A stretch of DNA of 64,000 bases from Argyresthia goedartella (taxonomy: Eukaryota; Arthropoda; Insecta; Lepidoptera; Argyresthiidae). The notes beneath the pieces were generated by a model. The model was not told the origin of the DNA. It worked only from the letters and a program-made list of their open reading frames with translations, and did no database searches. Location of the stretch: contig OX463813.1 in the NCBI GenBank assembly GCA_949825045.1, positions 8,866,001-8,930,000 on the forward strand. The letters run 5' to 3'. Positions 1-11,310 of the stretch are shown piece by piece (position 1 is the first letter of the stretch; each line of letters begins with the position of its first letter). Both the position numbers and the translations under genes were made by a program.

Positions 1-1346
1 TAGGGTGCCACAGTCAGACACACTCACACTGACACGACGCTTTAAACTTGTAACCACCCCTCTTTTTTCGTCAGAGGTAAAAAATCGTTCGTTTTTAAAT
101 TTAATAGTAGTTTATGTGACTGTTACATAATGGAGGGCATTAATACTCGAGAGTTTTAATGCCTAATTATGTACAGTTACATACACTAGTTTATCAACAC
201 ACATATCATAAGCTCTCTTTGATGTGTTCAGGAACCGCATGTTTGACCGGCATTGTGGCTCTGCAGTTGTTTAGCTTGTTCTGTAGCACCAACTTCGGGC
301 ATCGGCGTTCGAAGTTTGAATGTGAGTACCAACTTCACAGACAAACTAGGGGCGGCATGCAGGCGGGCGCCGGCGTTCGAAATTTGAATGTCATAATGTG
401 TAGAAAAATTACACATTATGGTCGTAATGTGTAATTTTTCAGATAAGAAATGAATTTTTACCAAGTAGTTTAACATTATGCCGATCGTAACGTGCGGTTT
501 TTGTACGCAGTAAAGAGGGTTTATGATACGTGTGTAGATAAAAAATATTTGCGTTGATCGTGATACATTTATTGGTCTTAGTTTCTAGTTTAAAGCATTG
601 TTGTATGATAACATGTGATCGGAATAGGTATAGGGTAATGTATCTAAAAATCAAGCAAAAGAAATCAAAATTGGCTTCGACACCTTCCTTTACACAGAAT
701 AATTCGTAATTTCTTTATTGTACTCATAAAATTTACATAAAGATAACATATCATAGAAAAAGGCGAGCTTGTCTCTCTCAAGCGATTTCTTCCAGCCAAC
801 CATGATGGGTAGAGAGGTGATGGACGGAGGATGATGGTATAAAAAGAAACGAAAAAATGAATCTTAAAGTGCAGGGATACTCTATCTATTCCGATCACTG
901 CTGAAAGCCGATGAATCCCAATAATCCTCAATCAGTCAGCCTCTACCATGCCATCTCCTTCAGTACTGAGCCTCCCACATCCACTGCCTTCCAGCTCTTA
1001 AGGCGTCGAGTTCTGCGAAGTCAGTCTGTTACCGCTTTGGTACACCATCCGTCTTCTCTTCTTGATAAAGGTTGACGATTCTATCTCTTGATATTTTTAA
1101 AACAATCCTCTGCTACTCTACAGCACACATCTCCGTTCTTACTATTACCATCATCATCATAGCCCGTCAGGGAACCCACTGTTGTGTTAAGACCTCCTCA
1201 CATACATCACAACCCACGTCCATAGTTTTGCTGCTACCCTCTCTACGTCACCGGACCATCTGGCAGGCGGACTGCCGACTGATCTCCGGCCTCCTCTCGG
1301 CCACCACTCGGTAACTTTACAATAGTTATTTCCAGGTAACCCTCAC
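1..1346 (-). other. JIL-1/MSK intron, left edge
   Basis: This stretch lies downstream (minus strand) of the exon ending at 1347, so it is intron of the kinase gene. The next expected kinase segment, the catalytic HRD loop after the alpha-E helix, was looked for on the minus strand and not found here. The gene therefore continues beyond the left edge. Apart from a possible dispersed-repeat fragment around 1131-1300, nothing is recognisable. Confidence 0.7.
1131..1300 (+). repeat. Dispersed repeat fragment (CAT-rich family)
   Basis: The stretch starts with ATCATCATCAT and later has a CACCGGACCATCTGGC segment. Both parts resemble, in the same order, the better copy at 11143-11310 (ATCATCATCATC, then CGCTGGACCATCGGGCGG). 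This kind of repeat is frequent in moth genomes. The match is short and diverged, so the boundaries are uncertain. Confidence 0.35.
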
Positions 1347-1462
1347 CTTATGCAACTGCTCCAGCGCGAGGATGATCTCCGCGATGTAGATCCGGACCTC
1401 GTGCTCGTTGAAGTGCTCCCGCTGATACAGGTGGGTGAAGAGTTCGCCGCCGGCGACATAGT
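1347..1462 (-). CDS. JIL-1: MSK/JIL-1 kinase, exon 5 (alpha-D to alpha-E)
   Basis: The exon is bounded on the minus strand by an acceptor (ctacag) at 1463 and a donor (gtgagg) at 1346. It is 116 nt long, enters in phase 1 and leaves in phase 0. The first codon, split with the exon ending at 16009, gives Asp, followed by YVAGGELFTHLYQREHFNEH and EVRIYIAEIILALEQLHK. This is the GGELF hinge-to-alpha-E segment of the N-terminal AGC-type kinase domain of mitogen- and stress-activated kinases, which read D-Y-x-x-GGELFTHL at this point. The family phosphorylates histone H3 in the nucleus. It forms residues 240-278 of the assembled protein. The catalytic loop would be in the next exon, outside the window. 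The identification rests on homology; the exact boundaries rest on splice consensus and phase. Confidence 0.93.
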
Positions 1463-2494
1463 CTGTAGACAATGGCTGATGTTAGACAGCGGTCGGTGCT
1501 GGCTGCGCCAAGTTTCTTTGGCTCTGAGCGAGCTGTGACAACTCTTGGACAGCGTGGGGTAAGTTGGGGTGAGAGAGAGAGAAGACAGCTCGTTCTGAGC
1601 CAAAGAAAATTGGTGCGAACTGTAAATGTGGGGTTCTCAGTGGACGCGATTGACGTAGGATAATGAAGGTTAATTCTATAGTGAAAAGGCCTCCGAGCAG
1701 GGGGTCGTTGAGGGCTGAATATGATGATTATAAGACATAAGAATTCAGGACGAGATCGGTAACCAAGTGGGGACCAAGAGAAGGCCACGATGCTGCTTAT
1801 ATTACGAATTCACAATTTCTTTGTTGTACACAAATATCAAACACGTTTTGAATTAGTCTGTCGTCTAATCGTTTTGAAACCCCAGATATAGAAGCCTTAT
1901 GTTATGACCTTAGTTTTTAGTTGACGTGGAGTTGGGTGTTCTCTTCATCCCAGGCCGAGGTGACACTGCGTTATAATGTCAAGGTCACATAATCTTGATG
2001 CTTATATACCTATAGAAACCTGAACTAATTCCAACTCTACATACTTATAGGTACACTATTTCTTATTCCTCTAATAAGGCCTGTTCCTTTGGTGGTACCA
2101 ACGATGTACCTGCAATAATCCCTTGGCGGGGGGGGCCTCTCGCCCTAACAGACAAACGTAGGAAATAAACAGGTCTCTATGCAAATGGCGTGGTTACAAC
2201 ATACTGATTATACAACCATGCGTGTGTGGCATACGATACCTAACTTGTTCAGATTTAGGCCACGAGGTCAGTCAGATTGTGATTATAAGATCCAGCTGTC
2301 CAAACCCTACAGTGTAGAATTGTGTGTAAGAAGTGAGCGAAAGCTCTAATACAGACCTATATATGTATTCTCCAAACGGACATAAATGACCATTAGATTA
2401 GTATTATCTAAACCACAAATTATTTTTGCTTGGGCACTTGAATTTTCTAGAAACTACCGTAAAATTTCGTGCGATACAGAGAGTCTGACTACAA

Positions 2495-2570
2495 AAAAAT
2501 AAAGTCCTGTTCAACACTTGTTTAAATACAAGAATGTATGGGATTTGACGTTTATTTTGAGGTCAAACTA
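2495..2570 (-). repeat. Unnamed repeat family O, copy 1
   Basis: The reverse complement reads CTCAAAATAAACGTCAAATC, then ...AAGTGTTGAACAGG and a T-rich end. The same order of motifs occurs on the plus strand at 17873-17950. Two copies in opposite orientation imply a dispersed repeat, but neither has visible termini. Confidence 0.5.
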
Positions 2571-3255
2571 AGATTCATATTTTATGTAGTAACACGGTTA
2601 ATCACTCACTATGTAACTTTGTCCTTGGACGTGTGATGTAGTGTTACATATGAGGGCGTTTGATTTTAATGTTCTTGACTCGAGTGTTCTAACAGCTCCA
2701 GATATCATGCAAACTTCCAAGGATACGGTATTTGACTGCTAGTCAAAAAAGATACTTTTTAGAAACTGTCAAAACGGTAGTTTTGTTCACGTATTCTATG
2801 AAATACTTGCATGTGACGTCATAGTCAATTGCCGTCTTTTGAACACAAAATTGAGTTTATAAAATATAACTGCTGGAAATATACATTCTGATAATGCCAA
2901 ACGTTTTTGTTGAAATAGGTTCAGCTTGGGACAGGATTCTAGATTTTTTGGACTACCTTGTCAAATACCGTATTGCCGAAATCAATTCTGATTTTTCTAC
3001 CAGCCTACCTAAATAAATGTATGTAAAGCTACTAAGGGTATTTCCGGCTTATTTACAATCACGATATCTAAACATTTTGACAGAGGGCATCATGTCAAGG
3101 CCAGTTGCCATGCCAGTAATTTGAGCAATTTAAAAACCAAGCAAAACGACATTGTCTAAAAAGGAATATTACAATATTCAAGGTTAAATAAATGACAGGA
3201 CTGCATGGTGTTAATCTAACACAACACAAACTAGCTGTTGATCATTTTGGGGGAA

Positions 3256-3480
3256 CTGCACATCAAAAATACTGATTTGCACAGCAAATATCAGGGCATA
3301 ATGCTGCGGTGTAGCTTAGGTGAAGGGTAAAGACTAAAGATCCTTCGTGTTAGGTTGAACATGTAAGAACAACAAACAATACTTAAAACAGAAACTAGAG
3401 TAAACATAAAATATTTAAAACATAAAAAGTGTTTTTGCTGATCCTTTTTTGCTTTGCAAATCAGTATTTTTGATGTGCGA
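3256..3480 (+). mobile_element. MITE family C, copy 1 (full length)
   Basis: The ends are inverted copies of CTGCACATCAAAAATACTGA followed by TTTGC. The interior carries the shared cassette TGCGGTGTAGCTTAGGTGAA...GGTTGAACATGTAAGAACAA, although the G/C-rich hairpin part is decayed here. Other copies are at 25991-26223, 27823-28000, 35686-35882 and a remnant at 47660-47805. TTAA tracts abut several copy ends, which suggests but does not prove piggyBac-type mobilisation. Confidence 0.8.
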
Positions 3481-3571
3481 TTAAATACTAGCCATAATTT
3501 TGTAATTATGTATTCCTGCATATTATTTATAATAATTAATAGTGTAATATTTGAATTAGGTAAACACAACT

Positions 3572-3770
3572 GGGGCAAATGTTTGTTTGATGAGAACGGA
3601 TGTTTGTACCCTAGTCATGGTTGTTTATCTATCTAAGTATAATATTTCTCTATATAAGTATATATATCGTTGTCTAGTACCCAAGATACAGGGAATCCTA
3701 GTTTGGGGCTAGATCAATGTGTGTAAAAAAAGGTGTCCAAGGTATTATTATTATTATTATTATTATTATT
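3572..3770 (+). mobile_element. SINE family B, 5'-truncated copy with (TTA)n tail
   Basis: The copy starts inside the body at GGGGCAAATGTTTGTTTGAT, just after the tRNA-like head. It continues through GGAATCCTAGTTTGGGGCTA and GTGTCCAAGG into a run of TTA units up to about 3770. It matches seven other copies in this window (8702, 17360, 19021, 24570, 36258, 41375 and 47341). Confidence 0.88.
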
Positions 3771-3885
3771 ACAACCAATTTTAAAAAAAGATCTTTAAAA
3801 CAATCTGGGGCCGTTTCTTTGGCCTTCTTCTCCCGGTGAGCAAATAAAAGTGAGCAAAAAAAAACGACGTTTATGATGACACTAC

Positions 3886-4045
3886 CGCTCAAAAGTGATC
3901 AATCAGTCATGCAGTTGCGATGACGTAATTTGGCGATATTGATATATTTATTGGTTTGTACCAAAGAGATTAATGAATTTATCAATGTCGCCAAATTACG
4001 ACATTATAACTGGAAAGCTGAATTATTATGAGCGGTATTGTAAAT
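3886..4045. mobile_element. Small foldback MITE
   Basis: Nearly the whole stretch is an imperfect inverted repeat. The left arm begins ACACTACCGCTCA and contains GTAATTTGGCGATATTGATA. The right arm, reverse-complemented, begins ACAATACCGCTCA and contains GTAATTTGGCGACATTGATA. The arms are about 80 bp with a short centre. No clear target duplication was found. Confidence 0.7.
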
Positions 4046-4272
4046 ATCTAAAGTATTGAAGAAATTTTGATTAGATTTGTTAATACGCGCGCCATAAATT
4101 TACTATCATCATCGCTCAACTAGCCGTATCTGGGTCAAAGACTACGCTGCTGACCTAGATCCGCGGCAGATATGCTAAAATGCATTGAGAATTCAAGTTC
4201 GCGGTTACTGCGTGTGCCAGTTGGAGAGAATACGCTTCTGTTTCTTCTAAATCTTCCTATTGTATTTCTATG

Positions 4273-4352
4273 TACACCTCGCGCCACAAGTTATGAGCGG
4301 TGGCCTTGAATGCGCAGTAGTCACTTCTCAATACCTACCTGTACATATACTT
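4273..4352 (+). repeat. Family E element, left-end fragment
   Basis: It shows TCGCGCCACAAGTTATGAGC, then GGTGGCCTTGAATGCGCAGT and AGTCACTT. This is the left end of the element found complete at 33941-34064 and, with a longer interior, at 58017-58750. The right terminal repeat is absent. Confidence 0.65.
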
Positions 4353-6801
4353 TCCGAAACACAGCTTTCAGAACATTTTATTTTTTGCAGACGGCGTTGA
4401 TCCGCCATGGCTTTCATTTATGGGTTTGTGATAATTGATAAATAAGTAACCAAAGAGTGACCCACACTTACTTGCTATAGTCAAAAAATCCAGACTTTAC
4501 TTGTTTAACTGCTTGAACCTACAGTTATCTTCGACGTTCATCACTAGGAAAAACGTGAGTACCATCCTTTTAACAGAATCTGAACGACACAAGAATTTTA
4601 ATTTTTTCCAATGATCTCGCGCGGGATCTCGGTTTGAAAACCATAGTCAGCTGAGGAAAGAAGTCAGAAAGGTCCGAAAGAATAGCCATGGTCGTCGTAA
4701 CCAAACAGTTGGAGGTCAATGGTGATATTAAAAAAGAGGATAACGCAAAGAGAAAGTTGTCGATACAAAAACACCAAAATTGTGTTTTATCTGTTGTTGA
4801 CATGACAGTTCTTGTTCTTCAGCTTAACTTAATCACCATCAAAATAGTATTTCCTGCTAAGGTGATTTACATATCATTTGAACTGTTAAACAAACCATGC
4901 CTCGCCAACGGCATCTATTAACAAATTTGGAGCTACTTTATTTTTTTTCTTATGAGTTGTCAGAAAATCGGTCATTGTAAATCACCTGCGACTTTTCTCC
5001 AAGTTCCCAAGATGAACTATTTATTATCTCTAGATTCTTCTGCACGCGAAAGAAGAGACGCATGTGTGGTGGTTCTGGGTGATTGATAACAAAAAATCAT
5101 TAAACATGAGTTAGACTTGAAATCGTACCCTCGACACAAATGCGAAAATATTGTTTAACGTTATTTTTTGATAAGCTAAGCACATTCTTCAATTTAGTTA
5201 TTATTGCAACATAAGGTCCCCTATACAAGAACCAATCAGAAATTAACTCAGTTATCGATTGAATCCAAACATCTGAGTACATTTGCAAGGCAATGTTTGC
5301 GGTGAGTCACTCCAAATTTTGGTTCGTTGGATACAATTGAACTCTGAGACGACCTAGATACCCGAATATAGTGCCTTACGTACAAACAGTATTCGTGGAG
5401 GTGAGACAGACAATGTACGTAATGTGCCTGTGAGTGGCCACTCGAAACCAGAACTAGAATTGCTAGAATTTTCGGCGTAATGTAACAAACCCTTCAAAAA
5501 ATAGAAAGATCCAACTTTGACAAAATCACTTCTGCTCAACTTAAGTCCCGCTTTATCATACTGGCGCTGTCGATTACCGGACAAGAAACACTGAAATTCG
5601 AGTTGTCGTTAGTGCATCACAACCATTGGTATCAAGTCAAAATTGAGATCTCCATAAATGTGGAAGAACTTGTCTATCCTTTTGGATTTCCTCAACATGA
5701 CATTGTAGCAATGTAGCCAAAAGGCAGTAATGAAAATAACGGTAGTCGTCTGCACTTAGAGAAAAAAACGACTATTTAAAATGGCATCATTGCCAAAACT
5801 GAAATCGCCGTTAAAGACCTACATTTCGTATCTACCTTGACCCACTCTCTCTACATTACCTTGCAATACCACCTCTACGGCAGTCGTATTAAGTTTGTTT
5901 TGCTTTGTAGATTACTTTCATGTGTTGCCGATAGTATCTTGGTACCATACGGTTACAAATAGTCATGACTCTAGTCACAATTATGAATTGTTGTATGATA
6001 ATCTTTTCTGTATTGGAGGGTGTTGCAAATATTTCTATCAATTTAAATTGTTTTTTCGAAATGGTTTATTACAAAGTTTGTGTTGTGAAGCATTGGATGC
6101 GGTCAATTTAAGTTGTTTGTTCGTTTTTTCTATTGTTTACTGGATATGTATGTCAGTCATTGTCAGTGCTGTGTGGATTTAATTCTGGGTTTCACTTTTC
6201 AGCTACCAAACAGAATTGTATTAGTTACATCTTCCTTCACTTATAGAGAAACGGCTTAGTGGAATATCCATATCTTTCCTCGACATTCAACTGGTTCGAA
6301 GGACCAATTTATAAACTTTAGTCAGAACGCATCCATATTCTAGCTTTGGCCTAATTTTACAATAATTCCTAATTATGAATAATTCAAGATATTACCAACT
6401 GCATGGACTATAAAGCAAAGATACATTTATTGAGCTCACAGACTTAATCAACTATTTCCCAACCTCCTCCAGATCCGTACAATACCCTAACATTAATTCA
6501 CAATAGGGCCTACCAGATCTCGATCCAGCCGCTATTATCAACCCTATGTTCATTAGGTTAGAGAATAATGGTACAAAAAGGGTGTTAACAGTAAGCGCAC
6601 GTGCAAAGCTGTTGCATCTAACAGCCAACAATGGTTTCCACGGTTTGCGAATAAAAAGCGAAAAACCGATTTTCGTGTCAAGGCGAATGCGGTTTCGAAA
6701 TCCCTCGATTTGGCGGCAAATTAAATAAGATTGATTGCTCAGTGTCTTAGTTACACTTTGTTAATACTCGTAAGAATTTGAAGAATACAAAATCACGAAT
6801 C

Positions 6802-7191
6802 TATATATACGTCACGTTTTCCTCGTTAGTTTACAAACTATCGATAAATTGTAAACTGTACCGTACCATACGATATGACGCGTTCACGCGTTAGTTTATA
6901 GGAAAACGGTTAAATTGTGATCTGGTTCAAACTTGAATTGCAAACGAATTACCAGGACAAACACTGCGGTAGACAAAGACTAGAGGGGGCGAGCGCAGCG
7001 AAACCTCTGAATAGGCTTCGTGTTATATTAGGTTGACTTGTATTCTTGTTCTCAAGAGGAACGTAAATTCTCGACCCTGTCGGTCTGGTTTACAATTTGT
7101 CGATAGTTTACAAACTAACGCGTTAGTTTAATAAATATATATTTAATATAATAAACTAAAGGTTTTGAGAATCTTACGGTGACATATATAC
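6802..7191 (+). mobile_element. MITE family D, copy 2
   Basis: It shares its order of motifs with 20318-20709: TTAGTTTACAAACTATCGAT, AATTGTAAACTGTACCGTA, AACTTGAATTGCAAACGAA, then the CACTGCGGTAG cassette, and an inverted copy of the subterminal region (ACAATTTGTCGATAGTTTAC). The right end is AGAATCTTACGGTGACATAT. The left end (TATATACGTCAC) is a diverged inverted copy. Confidence 0.75.
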
Positions 7192-7398
7192 AATTAAGTC
7201 CTGACTTACTGACTGATTGATATATCGACGCACAGCCTAAATCGAGACATGAAACTGTGTACAGGGGTCCTTGTATAGCGTAGGGTAGCTCTGAGGGATT
7301 CGGCGGAATTCATGGCCTAAATGGGGGAAATGGGGGATTGAAGTTAGCATGAAAATCAAGAACTACTTCACTTATATGAAGCTGACATTTTGCAGGTA

Positions 7399-7522
7399 GA
7401 GTCCGCGCCACCATTCCTGCTACAGAAAGCGGAACTAAATAAGCTAATATCACCTTGCAAGGTATCACTGGCAAGGCGACGGTGGCGCCGCGGCTATCGG
7501 ACTGGAGTGGTGGCGGGGACTC
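7399..7522. mobile_element. Short TIR element, about 124 bp
   Basis: The left end is GAGTCCGCGCCACCATTCC and the right end, reverse-complemented, is GAGTCCCCGCCACCACTCC, giving about 19-bp imperfect inverted repeats. The flanking trinucleotides are GTA and TTA, so a 3-bp duplication is possible but not clean. The interior has no coding region. Confidence 0.55.
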
Positions 7523-7611
7523 TTAAGTAGGTTATAGGTTTGAGACATCAACCAAGCAACTGATCTTTCAAATTTCTCCCCGCTAAGGGGGGGTGTACTT
7601 TGAATGGACTT

Positions 7612-7641
7612 AAAAAGGGGGGAGGGGGGGGAGAGAGGGGA
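7612..7641 (+). repeat. G-rich run, potential G-quadruplex
   Basis: An uninterrupted purine tract carries several runs of four or more G separated by one to four bases. It meets the simple rule for intramolecular quadruplex DNA. No function is implied. Confidence 0.45.
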
Positions 7642-8701
7642 GATTAAAGTTTGTATGGACTGGCCAGTTTCACACGAGCGAAGCCGCGGGCACTTGCTAG
7701 TAATAAGCCATATAATAAGTCCAGTCTTGACCTTCGACAGGGTGTTATGGAGGCATCGTGAAGGCCTTAGTATGTTGAGTCCTTTCTTTCACGTTTAGGT
7801 AACAAGAAAAGCTACTACGATTTTGAGGAAGGAAATGCCACATGTTTAATAATAACTGGGAAATCCTCGATTGAGTATTCGTTTCGGGTAACTTCACCAA
7901 ACCCTTGTTTTATACCGCCGACTTTGCGCCAGCCAACTGGGCGCAACCACTCGGGAACCTACCGCTAACGCAAACCGTGTCAAGGTAGCGCCGGTCGCCT
8001 TACGCAAGTTACCACCAGCCACACTCCACACTCTTGTTGGGACGGCTACACGAGCTATTTTAGAACGGTAGGGTATTGAAGTAAGGCATCGTTGTGAGAG
8101 TTGCGCTTATAATCGACTAGTTTTCGGCCTGTTTTGCTGTGACGTGACCATGACAGTAAAGATCTTTCTTGATGATATGAGACAATTAGTTGTCCGTATT
8201 TTAGCGCTCTCCGTTTCAGGATTGGGCAAAAATGCTTTCGTATGTCCGGATGTTATGCTCTACAGGCCGCATTTCGCCACTGATTCTCGTGAGAAGGTTC
8301 GATTATTAAATCTTCTTCTTTCGTTCTTTTTTAGATTCAATTTTTGAATTTTTTTCAAAATGGCTGTGATGTGGGGGTTTTTAAAATTTCAAAAAACCGC
8401 TACTACAGTCCAAACTGCTTCACGAATTTTAACAAATGAGGTGTCGATGGAATTGTGGAGACCGTGAAATTGACAAATGCTATATAATTTCAGTGATTAG
8501 TCAATAGGTTGGATTTTTGATCGCCAAATGTAGTTTACAAAGTTATTGGTGCGGCTACTTTCATACTATTTGTACGTAACCAGGTGCATTCATAGGTTTG
8601 TATGTGTTATTAAAAGAAAGTGTCTACAGCTCGCAGAGCCACTACTGTTAAGACGTGATAAGCTTTTATTCACAAATAGAAGACAAAGTGTTTTTGTTTT
8701 C

Positions 8702-8942
8702 TAATACCTTGGACACTATTTACACACATTGATCTAGCCCCAAACTAGGATTCCCTGTGTCTTGGGTACTAGACAACGATACACATTCTTATATAGATAA
8801 ATATTATACTTAGATAGATAAACAACCATGACTAGGGCACAAACATCCGTTCTCATCAAACAAATATTTGCCCCCACCGGGACTCGAACCCGGGACCCTT
8901 GGCTTCGAGGCAGGGTCACTGCCGACTCGGCCATTCGGGTCG
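8702..8942 (-). mobile_element. SINE family B, full-length copy
   Basis: The reverse complement runs from the tRNA-like head (GACCCGAATGGCCGAGTCGG; B box GGTTCGAGTCC) through the body (TTTGTTTGATGAGAACGG, GGAATCCTAGTTTGGGGCTA) to GTCCAAGGTATTAG. The head resembles a class II tRNA, but the 3' half does not fold as a tRNA. The (TTA)n tail has decayed. Confidence 0.9.
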
Positions 8943-9359
8943 ACTAGTAAGTAAAGTAGGTCTTCAATTTCAGACTGCATCACCAATCATCAGAATTGAA
9001 GATTGTACAAGCGAATTCGAACCTCATTTTAAAAAGATTCTCACGATATCGCCACAGAACAAACGGCGATAAAAATCGATAAGCAAAGCAATATAACCAC
9101 AAGCGCTCGTTGTGTCCTGATATTAAACTGCCACATTAATTTAAACGATACCCTTTACCTTTTTATTCAACAGGAAATGTGTTACACATTCACTTAACAA
9201 TCGTACGATATCTATACAACATGTGCTACTGAAATATAATGTAATCAGCATCGCAACAGACCCGTCGTCATTTCGGGGAATCCCACATGTTGATAATGTT
9301 GACCTCTATTACGAAATGTAAACGCCAACAAATAATTATTGCCATACCAACTTCTAACA

Positions 9360-9600
9360 ACGAGTTAGTTATCCCGTGCGTAGTGGCAGAGGCTCAGTTG
9401 TGCCCACGCTTAGCCAGTTCTTGCGTGACAAGGGGCTAGCCCATCGCCGCAGCTATGGAGATTTAAGGTCTCCTCTCGATGTTCTCTATCAACGTTGGAT
9501 GATCCGTAACATGTTCTAGATAAATTACTTGTCTCATTGGTTGTCTCTCTTGCGTGAGAAGCGACCGTGAAACCACTAGACCACGAAGCTCTGGAGTACG
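9360..9600 (-). mobile_element. SINE family H, diverged minus copy
   Basis: The reverse complement has AGCTTCGTGGTCTAGTGGTT near its start and CATCGTGAGGAAACC-like, GCTGCGGCGATGGGCTAG and GGGCACAACTGAGCC motifs in the body. These are in the same order as the better copy at 13158-13437. Many substitutions point to an old insertion. Confidence 0.7.
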
Positions 9601-9649
9601 GTTAAGTAAGTTATTTTAAATGTTTGTATAGTAAAGACAAGTAAGGCCT

Positions 9650-10296
9650 AGGCCACACAGAAAAGACGAATGGACGCGTCGCAGACACGGCGGCAGTTAA
9701 AATTTACTTCATACCAAATGTATAGAACCGTCGTCGCGGCGCAATACATCATACAGAACAGACGGGGCACAGGCACAGCTCTGACTTCTCTGCGAGTTAG
9801 TCCACAAACAGCACATGTCTGAAAAGCACCTAGTCTAGTCCAATTTTTACATTTTTGTCCACGAACAGCACTAGGCTAGGTGCTATTCGGACAGGTGCTG
9901 TTCGTAGACTACCTTTTCTCTTCGCCCTAGAGACGGGGCACAGCACGACGCATACGAGGCATGAGCGCGACCGGGAGTGTTGTCTTGTCAAAACCCCTCT
10001 GAGCCGGAATCTTCGATAAACTCAGGGAATCACGGATCAGGAAAACTAGGCAGCTGACTTTGGCAAATTTTATTGACAACTGCTTGAAAAACAATACAAT
10101 TCCGAAACTCCGAAAATAGACAAAACTAGAAAAAAAATATAAACAATAAAATAATAGAAAACCTCAACACCCTCCAAAATCACGTCCGCGCCCTAGCTTT
10201 TTTATATGTTTTAAAAATTCGCATCTGCGCTCCGTCTTCGCCCTGCCTGCGCGCACGCGTCCGTGTCTTGCGTCTTGTGTGGCCTGGGCCTAGGAT
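9650..10296. mobile_element. TIR element, about 650 bp, family unknown
   Basis: The left end GGCCTAGGCCACACAG and the right end (reverse complement CCTAGGCCCAGGCCACACA) are imperfect inverted repeats, both followed by AGAC/GACG- and CGCG-rich DNA. The interior contains GCACCTAGTCTAG, AGCACTAGGCTAGGTGCT and AGGTGCTGTTCG, a nested set of short inverted motifs. There is no transposase coding, and the termini do not identify a superfamily. Confidence 0.55.
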
Positions 10297-11142
10297 ACTA
10301 ATAGTAGGTATTAATTGCCTTGCGATGCACCCATTTTAGCCAACATTAAAAACAGAGTTCATTGACATTCCTCACGAATATGGGACTCCAGTAACATCAG
10401 AAAACATACTTTCTTACATTTGAAGGTAAAAAGGTTAGGATTGAAAAGGTTATATTCAAATTAGAGAATGTTGATATATTCATCGAATTAATTTTAGATA
10501 CAGACACATCCATGCTTGGCCCTACACTAGGACAGTTAATAAATTTGTCAAAATACAAGACCCGAGTGACTAAAGAACTCCTTTAAACAATATCCAGGAG
10601 AATAATAATAACATTCAATATAGAGCTAGAAGGCCTTGGTGCTGAAACAACTCATTATAATAATTATTATGGCTTGTATTGTTACGTTTTGCCGGGATCC
10701 TTCAAAATTGTTGAATACCAATACCCAGTTGGTAGAGAATATATTATTATTCATATCCCCACTAACTGTTTATCAAATAGGTCAAGATCTTTGTCAACTC
10801 GTTAATGTTACGTTTCCTTTCTCTTCCGTAATAGTTATTGAACCCTATCTATGTAGGTTTATGTATGATGTATGATAGTTTATATATTTGCATGCTATCT
10901 TTTGTATTTTATATATCTTTTATATATTATTTTGAGAGTAATTTTCGGATATATACACTTTTATGGCGCACTAGGACAGTCCTGTAGCCTAAATTCTCAT
11001 GTATTGCCTAGGTTTCCTGGATGAAATCTCTCTTTAGAGATAAGCCCGCCTTTGCTTATAACATTTCATATAACTGTCTGTACCTTTATATTTTCATTGC
11101 AACAAAGAATATGATTATAAATGTATCTTTGAGCATGGATTG

Positions 11143-11310
11143 GCTCTAGCATCATCATCATCGTGCTAAACCCACACTGACCCACCGCGGGGCACAGGCC
11201 TCTTCTGTATACCACCAATCACGGTCACGGTCCGGTGGCATCCTGTCGACTTGATGATATCGCTGGACCATCGGGCGGTCTTCCTGTATCGCTCCCTTTG
11301 GCCAAACCGC
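11143..11310 (+). repeat. Dispersed repeat (CAT-rich family), copy 2
   Basis: It starts with ATCATCATCATCGTGC and continues CCACCGCGGGGCACAGGCCT, CACCAATCACGGTCACGG and CGCTGGACCATCGGGCGG. The arrangement is typical of a very common lepidopteran repeat fragment, probably the 3' part of a retroelement. The assignment comes from general knowledge, not from a search. Confidence 0.5.

Noticed and set aside
1343..1788. Several frames on both strands around the exon at 1347-1462
   Set aside because: Only the minus-strand frame between splice sites matches a kinase. The others are shadows.
4570..4921. Overlapping frames of 77 codons on both strands
   Set aside because: Neither has a domain or splice context, and the overlap on opposite strands suggests chance.
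5895..6182. A 95-codon hydrophobic plus-strand frame
   Set aside because: A Phe/Tyr/Cys-rich product is typical of chance translation of AT-rich DNA. It has no signal peptide pattern or family motif.
8870..8942. tRNA-like segments with good A and B boxes (also at 13158, 13610, 14880, 19021, 20820, 34690, 41375, 47341, 49770)
   Set aside because: They recur with identical non-tRNA bodies, lack a paired acceptor stem, and end in (TTA)n or other tails, so they are SINE heads and not tRNA genes.
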